Made by a program: the position numbers and the translations under genes. From Isoptericola halalbus (lineage in GTDB: Bacteria > Actinomycetota > Actinomycetes > Actinomycetales > Cellulomonadaceae), in the NCBI GenBank assembly GCA_009663185.1, contig VJZX01000007.1, positions 1 through 64,000 of the forward strand: a DNA stretch of 64,000 bases, given 5' to 3'. Every line of letters begins with the position of its first letter. Position 1 is the first letter of the stretch. The notes beneath the pieces were generated by a model. It ran no database searches. It was not told the origin of the DNA and saw only the letters and a list, made by a program, of their open reading frames with translations. This document shows positions 25,745-33,405 of this stretch, piece by piece.

Positions 25745-26938
25745 TCAGGCCTCGGCCGGAGGGACGAGCGGGGCAGCGCGGGCGGCGAGCACCAGCCCGG
25801 TGACCGACGCCGCCAGGTCGGTCAGGCGCTCGGCCGTCCGCGGGAGCAGGGCGTCGAGCTCGATCGGGCCAGGTGCGATCGAGAACGCCCCGGCGATCCC
25901 GGCCGCCCGCGTCTGCGCTGCCGGGAGCAGCACCCGGCCCGCCAGGACGACGACCGGCGGGCGCGCAGGCGAGGCGGCGGCGAGGCGGGCGACGCCGTCG
26001 GCGACCTTGCCGCGCACCGACTGCGAGTCGAACGACCCCTCGCCGGTGAGGACGAGCGTGGCGTCCGCGAGCGCCGCGGACAGCCCGATCGCCTCGGCAA
26101 CCAGTGCCGCGCCGTGCTCGAGCCCGGCGCCGAGGACGGCGGCCAGGGCCGCCGGGACGCCGCCCGCGGCCCCCGCACCGGGCAGCTCGTGCACGCGCAC
26201 GCCGGTCTCGCGCTCGAGGAGGCCGGCCCAGCGCGTCAGCGCCTCGTCGAGGAAGGCGACCTCCCCGGGCCGGGCGCCCTTCTGGGGGCTGAACACGGCG
26301 GCGGCGCCGTGCTCGCCGACGAGCGGGTTGGTCACGTCGACAGCGAGCCGCCACCGCACCTCGCGTGCCCGCGGATGGAGCGCGGAAAGGTCGAGCGAGG
26401 CGACGTGCGCGAGCCCTGCCCCGCCGTCGGGCACCTCGAGGCCGTCGGCGTCGAGCAGCCGCGCGCCGAGACCGGCGAGGATGCCCGCCCCGCCGTCGGT
26501 CGACGCCGAGCCGCCGAGGCAGACGAGGACCTCTTCGACGCCCGCGTCGAGGACCGCGGCCGCAACCTCGCCCGTGCCACGCGTGTGGGCGTGCAGCGGC
26601 CGCAGCGGTTCGTCGGAGACGCGAGGCAGCCCGCTCGCCTCGGCCAGCTCGACGACGCCGACGCGGCCGTCGGGCGACGTGGCCCAGCGCGCCGTCGTCG
26701 GGCGACCGATCGCGTCGACCGTCGCCGTCGTGCGCACCTCCGTGCGCCACGCGGTGAGCAGGGCGTCGAGCGTGCCTTCGCCGCCGTCGGCCATGGCCAG
26801 GCAGGTGATCCGCGCGTCGGGCGCGGCGTCCCGCACGCCGGCGGCCACCGCCCGGGCGACTTCGCTCGCGCTCAGGCTGCCCTTGAACGAGTCGGGGGCG
26901 ACGACGACGTGGGCTGTGGCGGCTGCTGCGACGGTCAC
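25745..26938 (-). CDS. Glycerate kinase (GlxK/GarK family)
   Basis: This enzyme phosphorylates D-glycerate, usually to 2-phosphoglycerate, in glyoxylate and glycerate use. It has 397 residues from GTG 26938. Family motifs are present: VVVAPDSFKGSLSASEVARA, MADGGEGT, CLGGSASTDGGAGILAGLGA, VDVTNPLVGEHGAAAVFSPQKG, GAAGG and LTGEGSFDSQSVRGK. Length matches the family. It stands between a hexapeptide protein and a MarR regulator, all on the minus strand; the 70-bp gap to marR would allow co-transcription. No other glycerate-pathway gene is adjacent. Confidence 0.92.
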   Translation of the reverse strand: MTVAAAATAHVVVAPDSFKGSLSASEVARAVAAGVRDAAPDARITCLAMADGGEGTLDALLTAWRTEVRTTATVDAIGRPTTARWATSPDGRVGVVELAEASGLPRVSDEPLRPLHAHTRGTGEVAAAVLDAGVEEVLVCLGGSASTDGGAGILAGLGARLLDADGLEVPDGGAGLAHVASLDLSALHPRAREVRWRLAVDVTNPLVGEHGAAAVFSPQKGARPGEVAFLDEALTRWAGLLERETGVRVHELPGAGAAGGVPAALAAVLGAGLEHGAALVAEAIGLSAALADATLVLTGEGSFDSQSVRGKVADGVARLAAASPARPPVVVLAGRVLLPAAQTRAAGIAGAFSIAPGPIELDALLPRTAERLTDLAASVTGLVLAARAAPLVPPAEA

Positions 26939-27008
26939 GCGCCCGAGGATAACGATCGTCCGCCGGCGGCAGCCGGGCCGTCCACGAGCTCCGCGAGGCG
27001 CGGATCGG

Positions 27009-27494
27009 TCACGAGGGCTCCCCGGTGCTGGGGATCCGGGCCTGGGCGGCGCGCAGCTTGTCCAGGAGACGGCCGAGCGTGTCGAGCTCGTCGGGGTCGA
27101 GGGCCTCGCCGACGTAGCGGGCGATCGTACGGACGTGCGCACGGCCCGTCGCACGCTGGAGGCGCCGCCCGGCGTCGGTGAGCGACACGATCGTGCCGCG
27201 CGCGTCATCGGTGGCCGACGCGCGCCGCACGAGCCCGCGCTCGGAGAGCCGGTCGACCATCCGCGACAGCGACGACTGCGCCAGCAGGATGTTCTCGTTC
27301 AGGTCGCGCAGCCGCATGCCGCCCTCGGGCCCCGTGGACAGGGTGTACAGGACGTCGTACTCGCCCATGGACAGCTCGTGCCAGATGTCGTCGGCGCGCA
27401 GACGGCGGATGATCGTGACCTGGGTGCGGAACAACGACTCCCAGGTCTCGGCGGCGCGGCGTTCGTTCGTGGGCACGGTCTCGCCGGAGGTCAT
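27009..27494 (-). CDS. MarR-family transcriptional regulator
   Basis: This protein has 161 residues from ATG 27494. The winged-helix core is clear: LRDLNENILLAQSSLSRMVDRL as recognition region in two segments, then LVRRASATDDARGTIVSLTDAGRR as the wing. N- and C-terminal helices for dimerisation flank it. The target is unknown. The gene lies just downstream of uppS (46 bp) and upstream of glycerate kinase in the same direction, so it may control the latter. Confidence 0.9.
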   Translation of the reverse strand: MTSGETVPTNERRAAETWESLFRTQVTIIRRLRADDIWHELSMGEYDVLYTLSTGPEGGMRLRDLNENILLAQSSLSRMVDRLSERGLVRRASATDDARGTIVSLTDAGRRLQRATGRAHVRTIARYVGEALDPDELDTLGRLLDKLRAAQARIPSTGEPS

Positions 27495-27540
27495 GCCCGC
27501 AGTCTGTCTCCCACGCGCCCGCCGCGCGTCCCGTGCAGCC

Positions 27541-28302
27541 TCAGCGGCCGAGCCGGCGCTCCCGGCGGGAGAAGTCGCGCAGCGCCCGCAGGAAGTCGAC
27601 CCGCCGGAAGTCCGGCCAGTAGGCCTCGCAGAAGTACAGCTCGGAGTGGGCGCTCTGCCACATGAGGAACCCGCCGACGCGCAGCTCGCCCGAGGTGCGG
27701 ATGACCAGCTCGGGGTCGGGCTGGCCCTTCGTGTACAGATGGGCGGCGATGTCGTCGACGTCGATGCGCTCGGCGAGCTCGGTGAGCGTCGCACCGGCGG
27801 CCGCCTCCTGCTTGAGGTAGGCGCGCACGGCGTCGGCGATCTCGTGCCGCCCGCCGTAACCGATCGCCACGTTGACCTGGAGCCCGTCGACGTTGCGGGT
27901 GCCCGCGGCCGCCGCGCGCAGCGCCGCCGCCAGGTCGTCGGGCAGCAGGTCCAGGCGGCCCATGACGCGCAGCCGCCAGCGTCCCGTCTCGGCGAGCTCG
28001 TCGACGGCGTCACGGATGATGTCGAGCAGGTTGGCGAGCTCGTCGGCCGGGCGCGCGAGGTTGTCGGTCGAGAGCATCCACAGCGTGACGACCTCGATGC
28101 CGAGCGGCTCGGCCCAGCCGAGGAACTCGGCGATCTTGTCCGCCCCGCGGCGATGGCCCGTGTGGGCCGGCTCGCCGAACGACTTCGCCCACCTCCGGTT
28201 GCCGTCGAGGATCACGCCCACGTGCCGGGGCATCTGCCGGGGCGGCAGCGACGCGGCGAGACGCCGCTCGTACAGGCCGTACAGCAGGTGAGGCAGGTTC
28301 AC
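27541..28302 (-). CDS. uppS: Isoprenyl transferase (cis-prenyl diphosphate synthase)
   Basis: This enzyme makes the cis-polyprenyl diphosphate lipid carrier for cell-wall synthesis. It has 253 residues from GTG 28302. The catalytic Asp is D33 in VILDGNRRWA, and further conserved blocks are GHRRGADK, WMLSTDNLARP, RTSGELR and ELYFCEAYWPDF. In M. tuberculosis two homologues exist; the short one (Rv1086) neighbours the hlyIII-like gene Rv1085c, as here, so this is more likely that orthologue. It is divergent from hlyIII. Confidence 0.93.
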   Translation of the reverse strand: MNLPHLLYGLYERRLAASLPPRQMPRHVGVILDGNRRWAKSFGEPAHTGHRRGADKIAEFLGWAEPLGIEVVTLWMLSTDNLARPADELANLLDIIRDAVDELAETGRWRLRVMGRLDLLPDDLAAALRAAAAGTRNVDGLQVNVAIGYGGRHEIADAVRAYLKQEAAAGATLTELAERIDVDDIAAHLYTKGQPDPELVIRTSGELRVGGFLMWQSAHSELYFCEAYWPDFRRVDFLRALRDFSRRERRLGR

Positions 28303-28519
28303 GCGGGACCTCGGGGTTCGGGCCTGGCGCGGCCGGCGGGGCCGGGCAGGGCAAGGGCGGTCTCGGACTCCAGGACAGGGGCGAATCCGGGACAACCGTA
28401 CCGCTGTCGCCCGCGCGTGAGGGCCGCGCGTGACACCCCGGGGCGGGTGCCCCCGGTGTTGTCGCACGATCTTCACACGCGCCGGTCGAAACTCCCGACG
28501 GCGTTGCCTACGCTGACGT

Positions 28520-28539
28520 AACCTACGGGTCCGTAGGTT
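28520..28539. promoter_or_regulatory. 20-bp palindrome upstream of hlyIII, putative operator
   Basis: AACCTACGGGTCCGTAGGTT has perfect 9-bp arms around GT and lies 20 bp upstream of the hlyIII start, in the 257-bp divergent uppS/hlyIII region. Size and symmetry suggest a TetR-family operator. None of the TetR genes in this window is adjacent, so the regulator would be encoded elsewhere. Confidence 0.8.
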
Positions 28540-28559
28540 CTTACCTCCGAGGAGTTCAC

Positions 28560-29339
28560 GTGTCAGCAGCCGCAGAGCGCGCCGGTCGGCCGGACGACCG
28601 CGGCGCGGCCCGCGAGGTCGTCGCCGACGCCAAGGGCGCCATGAGCGGGGCGCGCGAGGCCGTGTCCGACGTCGTGCAGACCGTGTCCGTGGCCGCCGCG
28701 CAGCAGGCCGCACGGCTCAAGCCGCGCCTGCGCGGCTGGATCCACGCCGTGACCGCACCGCTCGCGCTCGCCGCCGCGGTCGTGCTGGTCGTCCTCGCAC
28801 CGCCCGTGGCCGGCAAGGTGGCCGCAGCCGTGTTCGGGCTGAGCGCGGTGATGCTCTTCGGCACGAGCGCCGTCTACCACCGCGGCACGTGGTCCCCCCG
28901 CGTCGCCGCCGCGCTGCGGCGCCTGGACCACTCGAACATCTTCCTCATCATCGCGGGCACGTACACCCCGCTCGCCGTCGTGCTGCTCGACCAGCGCAGC
29001 GCGACCATCCTGCTGTCCATCGTGTGGGGCGGTGCCGTCGTGGGGCTGCTCGCCCGCGTGCTGTGGATGCACGCGCCGCGGTGGGTCTACGTGCCGGTGT
29101 ACGTGGCGCTCGGGTGGGTTGCCGTCGCCTACATGGGGCAGTTCGCGGCCACGGGCGGGCTCGCCGTCGTGTGGCTCGTCGTCGCGGGCGGGCTGGCGTA
29201 CACGCTCGGCGCGATCGTCTACGGCACGAAGTTCCCCGACCCCTCGCCCCGCTGGTTCGGCTTCCACGAGATCTTCCACGCGTTGACGGTGGTCGGGTTC
29301 TCGTGCCACACCGTCGCGATCTTCCTCGCCACCCTCTGA
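28560..29339 (+). CDS. Hemolysin III / PAQR-family membrane protein
   Basis: This protein has 259 residues from GTG 28560 with GAGGAG upstream. A 55-residue Ala-rich, charged N-terminus precedes seven membrane segments. The PAQR/HlyIII signature residues are present: S and H in GTSAVYHRGTW, the LRRLDHSNIFLIIAGTYTP block and the double-His end HEIFHALTVVGFSCHTVAI, which in this family bind zinc and suggest a hydrolase (ceramidase-like) activity. It does not need to be haemolytic. The region matches Rv1085c next to Rv1086. A phased stop-array lies between it and the convergent nitrilase gene. Confidence 0.92.
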   Translation: MSAAAERAGRPDDRGAAREVVADAKGAMSGAREAVSDVVQTVSVAAAQQAARLKPRLRGWIHAVTAPLALAAAVVLVVLAPPVAGKVAAAVFGLSAVMLFGTSAVYHRGTWSPRVAAALRRLDHSNIFLIIAGTYTPLAVVLLDQRSATILLSIVWGGAVVGLLARVLWMHAPRWVYVPVYVALGWVAVAYMGQFAATGGLAVVWLVVAGGLAYTLGAIVYGTKFPDPSPRWFGFHEIFHALTVVGFSCHTVAIFLATL

Positions 29340-29358
29340 CGGCGCGGCACCCTCGACG

Positions 29359-29470
29359 CGAGGTAGAAGCGATCGCCGCGAGGTAGAAGAACCTCGGGCG
29401 AGGTAGAACGCCACGACCTCCTCTCTCTCGCCGGATCTCGTTCTACCTCGCGGGGCCTGGTTCTACCCCG
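29359..29470. repeat. 20-nt phased CGAGGTAGAA inverted array (locus B)
   Basis: CGAGGTAGAA occurs at 29359, 29379 and 29399. The complement follows at 29421 (degenerate, CTCTCTCTCG), 29441 (TTCTACCTCG) and 29461 (TTCTACCCCG). All neighbouring units within an arm are exactly 20 nt apart. The unit at 29441 gives the nitrilase its TAG stop, and the unit at 29461 lies in its coding sequence. It fills the convergent hlyIII/nitrilase junction. Confidence 0.9.
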
Positions 29471-30282
29471 CGGGGGACGACGACGTAGCGCCGGTTGGCG
29501 AGCGACGGGTTGCTCTCGCGCACGGCCGCGAGCGGCGTCGGGTCGAGGTCGACCGTCCGGTACTCGGGCGCCTCGCCGAACTCGAGGCCGACCACGCCGT
29601 CTGGCCCGACGAGCGTCGACCGGCCCGTGACCCCGTTGCCGGCCATCCCGACGCCGAGAGCCACGACGGTGTTCTCGATCGCGCGCGCCTGCAGCAGCGT
29701 GCGCCAGTGCTCGGGCTTGAGCGGCCCGGCGACCCAGGCCGCGGGCACGACGAGCACGTCGGCGCCGGCGTCGACCACACGGCGCGCGGACTCGGGGAAC
29801 CGCAGGTCGTAGCACGTGATGACGCCGAACGTGAGGTCGCCGACGCGCATCGTCAGGGGCGGGGCGTCGGCCGGACCGGGCTCGAGCAGGTCGGACTCGC
29901 GGAAGCCGAACGCGTCGTAGAGGTGCACCTTGCGGTAGACCCCGGCCAGCCCGCCCTCGGCGTCGACACCCACGACGGCGTTCACCGCGCGATGCCGCCC
30001 GGTCGACCCGACCGTGCCGCTGCCCGGGAGCGTCGTGCCTGCGATCACCGCGACGCCGCGCTCCCGCGCGTGGCGGCGCAGCGCGGTCACGAACGGCCCG
30101 TCCAGCGGCTCGGCGTGCTCCGAGCCGACCCCGTGGCGGTGGTAGCCCGAGCTGTACTCGGGCAGGATCAGCAGGTCCGAGCGCACCCGGGCCGCGGCGC
30201 CGAAGGCGTCGGCCACCATCGCGAGGTTGGCGGCGTGGTCGTCCGCGACCTCGACCTGGCCGACCGTGACTCGCACGGTCAT
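29443..30282 (-). CDS. Carbon-nitrogen hydrolase (nitrilase superfamily)
   Basis: This is an amidase-type enzyme with the Glu-Lys-Cys triad: E42 in LPEYSSG, K118 in YRKVHLYD and C157 in TCYDLRFPE. It has 279 residues from ATG 30282. The motifs fit the Nit/omega-amidase-like branch; the substrate is unknown. It overlaps the upstream small membrane gene by four bases and belongs to the mca operon, so a role in amide-containing thiol or adduct metabolism is possible but unproven. Its last residues (RGVEPGPAR) and TAG are encoded by the phased array of locus B. Confidence 0.9.
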   Translation of the reverse strand: MTVRVTVGQVEVADDHAANLAMVADAFGAAARVRSDLLILPEYSSGYHRHGVGSEHAEPLDGPFVTALRRHARERGVAVIAGTTLPGSGTVGSTGRHRAVNAVVGVDAEGGLAGVYRKVHLYDAFGFRESDLLEPGPADAPPLTMRVGDLTFGVITCYDLRFPESARRVVDAGADVLVVPAAWVAGPLKPEHWRTLLQARAIENTVVALGVGMAGNGVTGRSTLVGPDGVVGLEFGEAPEYRTVDLDPTPLAAVRESNPSLANRRYVVVPRGVEPGPAR

Positions 30283-30650
30283 GAGCCGGCAGGCCCTCGT
30301 TCGTCGTTGCCTCCCGGTTCGCCCGAGCCGGGCGCCCCGGGTCCGTCGACGGGACCGACGTCGGGGCTCTGTGCCGAGGCAGGCTCCTCGCCGGCGAACC
30401 GGTGCCGGCGCGGCTCGTCCACCGGCAGGCCGAGCTCGATCGCGTTGTGCCGGGCGCGACGCAGGTGGCGCGTGAGCGAAAGGAACAGCAGCACCGCGGC
30501 GGCCGCGACGGCGAAGGTCGCGAGGAAACCCTCCAGGCCCGGCGTGACCTCGAGCTCGTCGGGGACGCGCGACGTGGGGCTCGGGCTCGGGACGGCAACC
30601 CACAGGGCGGCGGCGAGGGAGTCGGCCATGGTGCCGAGGACCGGGCTCAT
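30279..30650 (-). CDS. Small single-span membrane protein of the mca operon
   Basis: This protein has 123 residues from ATG 30650. One transmembrane segment ([18 protein letters not shown], about residues 45-62) is followed by a basic stretch [16 protein letters not shown] and a Pro/Gly/Glu-rich, probably disordered tail. It overlaps mca and the nitrilase by four bases on each side (ATGA), so the three are translationally coupled. M. tuberculosis has a small membrane gene (Rv1083) in the same place after mca. Function is unknown; by position it may tether or support mycothiol-adduct processing. Confidence 0.8.
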   Translation of the reverse strand: MSPVLGTMADSLAAALWVAVPSPSPTSRVPDELEVTPGLEGFLATFAVAAAAVLLFLSLTRHLRRARHNAIELGLPVDEPRRHRFAGEEPASAQSPDVGPVDGPGAPGSGEPGGNDERGPAGS

Positions 30651-31564
30651 CGGGCAGCGTCCGTCCCGCGGATGCCCGCGAAGAGGTCGTCCTCGGGCGT
30701 GCGCGTGGGCACGTGCGACTCGGCGAGCTCGAACTCCTCCGTCGTCCACACGTCGGCCTCGAGGTCCCGCGGGACGGCGAAGAAGAAGCCCGCCGGGTCG
30801 ATCTGCGACGCGTGCGCCGTCAGCGCGGCGTCGCGCTCCGCAAAGTACTTCGCGACCTCGATCCGGGTCGTGTACGGGCGCTCGGGGATCTCGCGCGCCG
30901 TGCGTGACTCGATCCAGTCGCCGAACGGCGACTCGAGCCCCGCACCCAGCATGGCCTCGTGGGCCGCGCGGAGGCGCTCCATCGAGAAGCCGTGGTTGTA
31001 GTAGAGCTTGAGCGGCTGCCAGGGCGCGGCCCCGCCGTCGACGACGTAGCGCGACGCGTCGCCCGCGGCGTGGAACGCCTCGAACGCGACCTCGTGGCAC
31101 CTGACGTGGTCGGGGTGCGGGTAGCCGCCCGACGGGTCGTACGTCGTCATCACGTGCGGCCGGAACTCCCGCACGAGCTCGACGAGCGGCGCCGCGGCCT
31201 CCTCGAGCGGCACGAGCGCGAAGCAGCCCTCGGGCAGGGGCGGGAGAGGGTCACCCTCGGGCAGGCCGGAGTCGACGAAGCCCAGCCACGTCTGCCGCAC
31301 GCCGAGCGCCTCGGCGGCGGCCGCCATCTCCGCCCGCCTCAGCGCGCGCTTGCCCTCGAGCGTGTCGAACTCGTGGCCCTCGGGCACGACGAACGTCGGG
31401 TTCAGGACGTCGCCCCGCTCCCCGCCCGTGCACGTCACCACGAGCACGTCGACCCCCTCGGAGGCGTAGCGCGCCGTCGTCGCCGCTCCCTTGCTCGACT
31501 CGTCGTCGGGGTGCGCGTGCACCGCCATGAGGCGCAGCTGCTCGTGCGGGGCGGCGGAGGGCAA
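30647..31564 (-). CDS. mca: Mycothiol S-conjugate amidase
   Basis: Mca cleaves mycothiol S-conjugates of electrophiles and antibiotics to release a mercapturic acid and GlcN-Ins. It has 305 residues. This is a LmbE/PIG-L zinc hydrolase: [11 protein letters not shown] at 18-28 and [10 protein letters not shown] supply the zinc ligands and the general base. The [10 protein letters not shown] form and the length fit Mca better than its paralogue MshB, so I chose Mca. It is first in a three-gene overlapping operon and divergent from the DUF4307 gene, as in M. tuberculosis (Rv1082 and Rv1081c). Confidence 0.93.
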   Translation of the reverse strand: MPSAAPHEQLRLMAVHAHPDDESSKGAATTARYASEGVDVLVVTCTGGERGDVLNPTFVVPEGHEFDTLEGKRALRRAEMAAAAEALGVRQTWLGFVDSGLPEGDPLPPLPEGCFALVPLEEAAAPLVELVREFRPHVMTTYDPSGGYPHPDHVRCHEVAFEAFHAAGDASRYVVDGGAAPWQPLKLYYNHGFSMERLRAAHEAMLGAGLESPFGDWIESRTAREIPERPYTTRIEVAKYFAERDAALTAHASQIDPAGFFFAVPRDLEADVWTTEEFELAESHVPTRTPEDDLFAGIRGTDAAR

Positions 31565-31616
31565 GATCGTCTCCTGGGTCTTTGCCGGGGACAGTCGTCA
31601 GGGACAATGGTGCACC

Positions 31617-32045
31617 ATGAGCGAGCCCAGCACCCCCACGCCGCCCGCCGACCGCTATGGCGCGCGCGGGCCGCAGGGCCAGGCCGCCCGGAGCGGCCTC
31701 GGCCGCGGTGCGAAGGTCGCGATCGGGGTGGCGCTCGCGGCGGGCGTCGCCCTCGCCGCCTGGTTCGCGGCCGAGCAGACGCGGCTGGACCCGGTGGCGG
31801 TCGACGTCGTCGGCTACTCGGTCCAGAGCTCCGAGCAGATCGACGTCACGTTCCAGGTGCACATGACGCCCGGCACGACGGCGGTGTGCACCGTCGAGGC
31901 GCTGTCCCCGAGCTATGCGCAGGTCGGCACGCTCGAGGTGCCCGTCGGCCCGAACGAGCAGCGCACGTCGCGGTACACCGTGACCCTGCAGACCTCCGAA
32001 GAGGCGACGACCGGCGTCGTCGACCGTTGCGTCGTCACCGACTGA
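31617..32045 (+). CDS. DUF4307 membrane-anchored protein
   Basis: This protein has 142 residues from ATG 31617. The family starts with a DRYG motif (here ADRYGARG), then one membrane anchor (VAIGVALAAGVALAAWFAA, about 34-52) and an extracellular beta-rich domain with two cysteines (AVCTVEA and DRCVVTD) that could form a disulfide. Function is unknown. It lies between mca and greA, as Rv1081c does in M. tuberculosis. The 52-bp divergent space from mca must hold both promoters. Confidence 0.88.
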   Translation: MSEPSTPTPPADRYGARGPQGQAARSGLGRGAKVAIGVALAAGVALAAWFAAEQTRLDPVAVDVVGYSVQSSEQIDVTFQVHMTPGTTAVCTVEALSPSYAQVGTLEVPVGPNEQRTSRYTVTLQTSEEATTGVVDRCVVTD

Positions 32046-32062
32046 GCGGGTCCCAGCTCCTC

Positions 32063-32500
32063 TTAGGGATGTGAACGTGCTTCGCGCTCCGCCAGCCGAA
32101 CGAAGGACTGAAGTTCGCCCCGGAAGCTGCCCCTGTACGACCCAGACGCAAAGATCCTTCCCATGACCGCGGGGATGATCCCGTCAGTCCAAAACTCCTG
32201 GGTCAAACGCGTATCGGGCCCCTGGTCCTCGAACGTGGCCTGCTCGACACCGCGGAGAAGCCAGCTGGCGAAGCATGTCCTGACCAGCCTCGGCCGGTCG
32301 ACCTGGAGGACCTCGGTCGGGCTGCGCAGCCGGCCGAACCACACGGTGTACCGCGTCCCCGCCGTGGTGACGGGTCCTGTCACATCGGTGATCCGAGTGA
32401 GCCCTTCGATCCACTCATGCGCTCGATCCAGGTCCGTCCAGAGATCAAAGACCTGTTCCCGTGGCGCCCTCACGTGGACGACGAAGCGATAGTGACCCAC
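32063..32500 (-). CDS. SRPBCC (polyketide cyclase/START-like) protein
   Basis: This protein has 145 residues from GTG 32500 (VGHYRFVVHVRAPREQVFDLW), a typical start for SRPBCC lipid- or ligand-binding proteins. Helix-grip features continue with WTDLDRAHEWIEGL and a C-terminal helix GSFRGELQSFVRLAERE. The coding sequence is visibly less GC-rich at third positions than its neighbours, and it interrupts the DUF4307-greA order, so it may be a recent arrival. Function is unknown. Confidence 0.75.
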   Translation of the reverse strand: MGHYRFVVHVRAPREQVFDLWTDLDRAHEWIEGLTRITDVTGPVTTAGTRYTVWFGRLRSPTEVLQVDRPRLVRTCFASWLLRGVEQATFEDQGPDTRLTQEFWTDGIIPAVMGRIFASGSYRGSFRGELQSFVRLAEREARSHP

Positions 32501-32839
32501 GCCTGCAGCATAGCTAGGGAGTGAGGCTGCAGGTGCGGATGCTGCGTCGCGACGCCGGTCGCCCCGACCGCGACGCCGACTGCGCGGCCCACGTCGCCGG
32601 GCCCTGTGCGAACCGCGGCGCGCGGCAGCCCCCGCACGACGTGGGGCACCGAGCTGCCCGCGACCGTGAGCCCGACCCGGCCGGCAGCGCGGGGGCAAGT
32701 ACGGCGAGATGGTCTTCACGCTATCCTGGTGGATTCACACGCAGTCCTGCACCAGCCGACGTGTGTGCGCCAGGCCCGTCGGCCGTACGCGCGCGCGGCC
32801 GGAACAGGCCCCCACGAGCACCACGAAAGGAGAGCCCTC
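32501..32839. other. Non-coding gap between SRPBCC and greA starts
   Basis: These 339 bases hold no convincing gene on either strand. TATCCT at 32723-32728 could be a -10 box for greA, without a clear -35. AAAGGAG at 32826-32832 is the greA ribosome site. The rest is GC-rich sequence in which I see no repeat or motif. Confidence 0.5.
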
Positions 32840-33322
32840 GTGACCGAGTCCACCGTCACCTGGCTCACCCAGGAGGCTCACGACCGGCTGCGGGCCGAGC
32901 TGGAGCGCCTCTCCGGTCCCGCCCGCACCGAGATCGCCGAGCGCATCGCCGCAGCCCGCGACGAGGGTGACCTCAAGGAGAACGGCGGCTATCACGCCGC
33001 CCGCGAGGAGCAGGCGAAGAACGAGGCACGCATCCGCGAGCTGACCGAGAAGCTGCGCAACGTTCACATCGGCCAGCCTGCCGACGACGGCACGGTCGAG
33101 GCCGGCATGGTCGTCACCGCGGTCGTCGCCGGGGACGAGATGACGTTCCTTCTCGGCTCGCGGGAGATCGCCGGCACGACGGACCTCGACGTGTACTCGC
33201 CGACGTCCCCGCTGGGCGCTGCGATCGACGGCAAGAAGGTGGGCGACTCGACGAGCTACACCGCGCCGAACGGTCGCGAGATCGCTGTCGAGATCACGGA
33301 GGCGAAGCCCTTCGTGGGCTGA
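32840..33322 (+). CDS. greA: Transcription elongation factor GreA
   Basis: GreA rescues backtracked RNA polymerase by stimulating transcript cleavage. It has 160 residues from GTG 32840 with AAAGGAG upstream. The N-terminal coiled coil (about 8-80) carries the acidic tip in ARDEGDLKENGGYHAA, where the family's catalytic Asp and Glu lie. The C-terminal FKBP-like domain (about 85-160) ends EIAVEITEAKPF. The length matches GreA. It keeps the mycobacterial gene order near mca and metB. A 63-bp palindrome follows its stop. Confidence 0.96.
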   Translation: MTESTVTWLTQEAHDRLRAELERLSGPARTEIAERIAAARDEGDLKENGGYHAAREEQAKNEARIRELTEKLRNVHIGQPADDGTVEAGMVVTAVVAGDEMTFLLGSREIAGTTDLDVYSPTSPLGAAIDGKKVGDSTSYTAPNGREIAVEITEAKPFVG

Positions 33323-33342
33323 CCGTCCCGCTCTCCCGCTGT

Positions 33343-33405
33343 GGGCGTGATTTCTGGCCCGTTCTGTCCGGATGATCCGGACAGAACGGGCCAGAAATCA
33401 CGCCC
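33343..33405. terminator. Perfect 31-bp inverted repeat between greA and a convergent gene
   Basis: The two 31-base arms (33343-33373 and 33375-33405) match exactly around one central base at 33374. The arms begin GGGCGTGATTTCTGGCCC. It lies 20 bp after greA. The TGA of the convergent gene (33398-33400) is inside the right arm, so the element supplies that stop codon. Confidence 0.92.

Noticed and set aside
30647-31564. MshB deacetylase instead of Mca
   Set aside because: The [10 protein letters not shown] sequence and the conserved position between DUF4307 and the small membrane gene fit Mca better.
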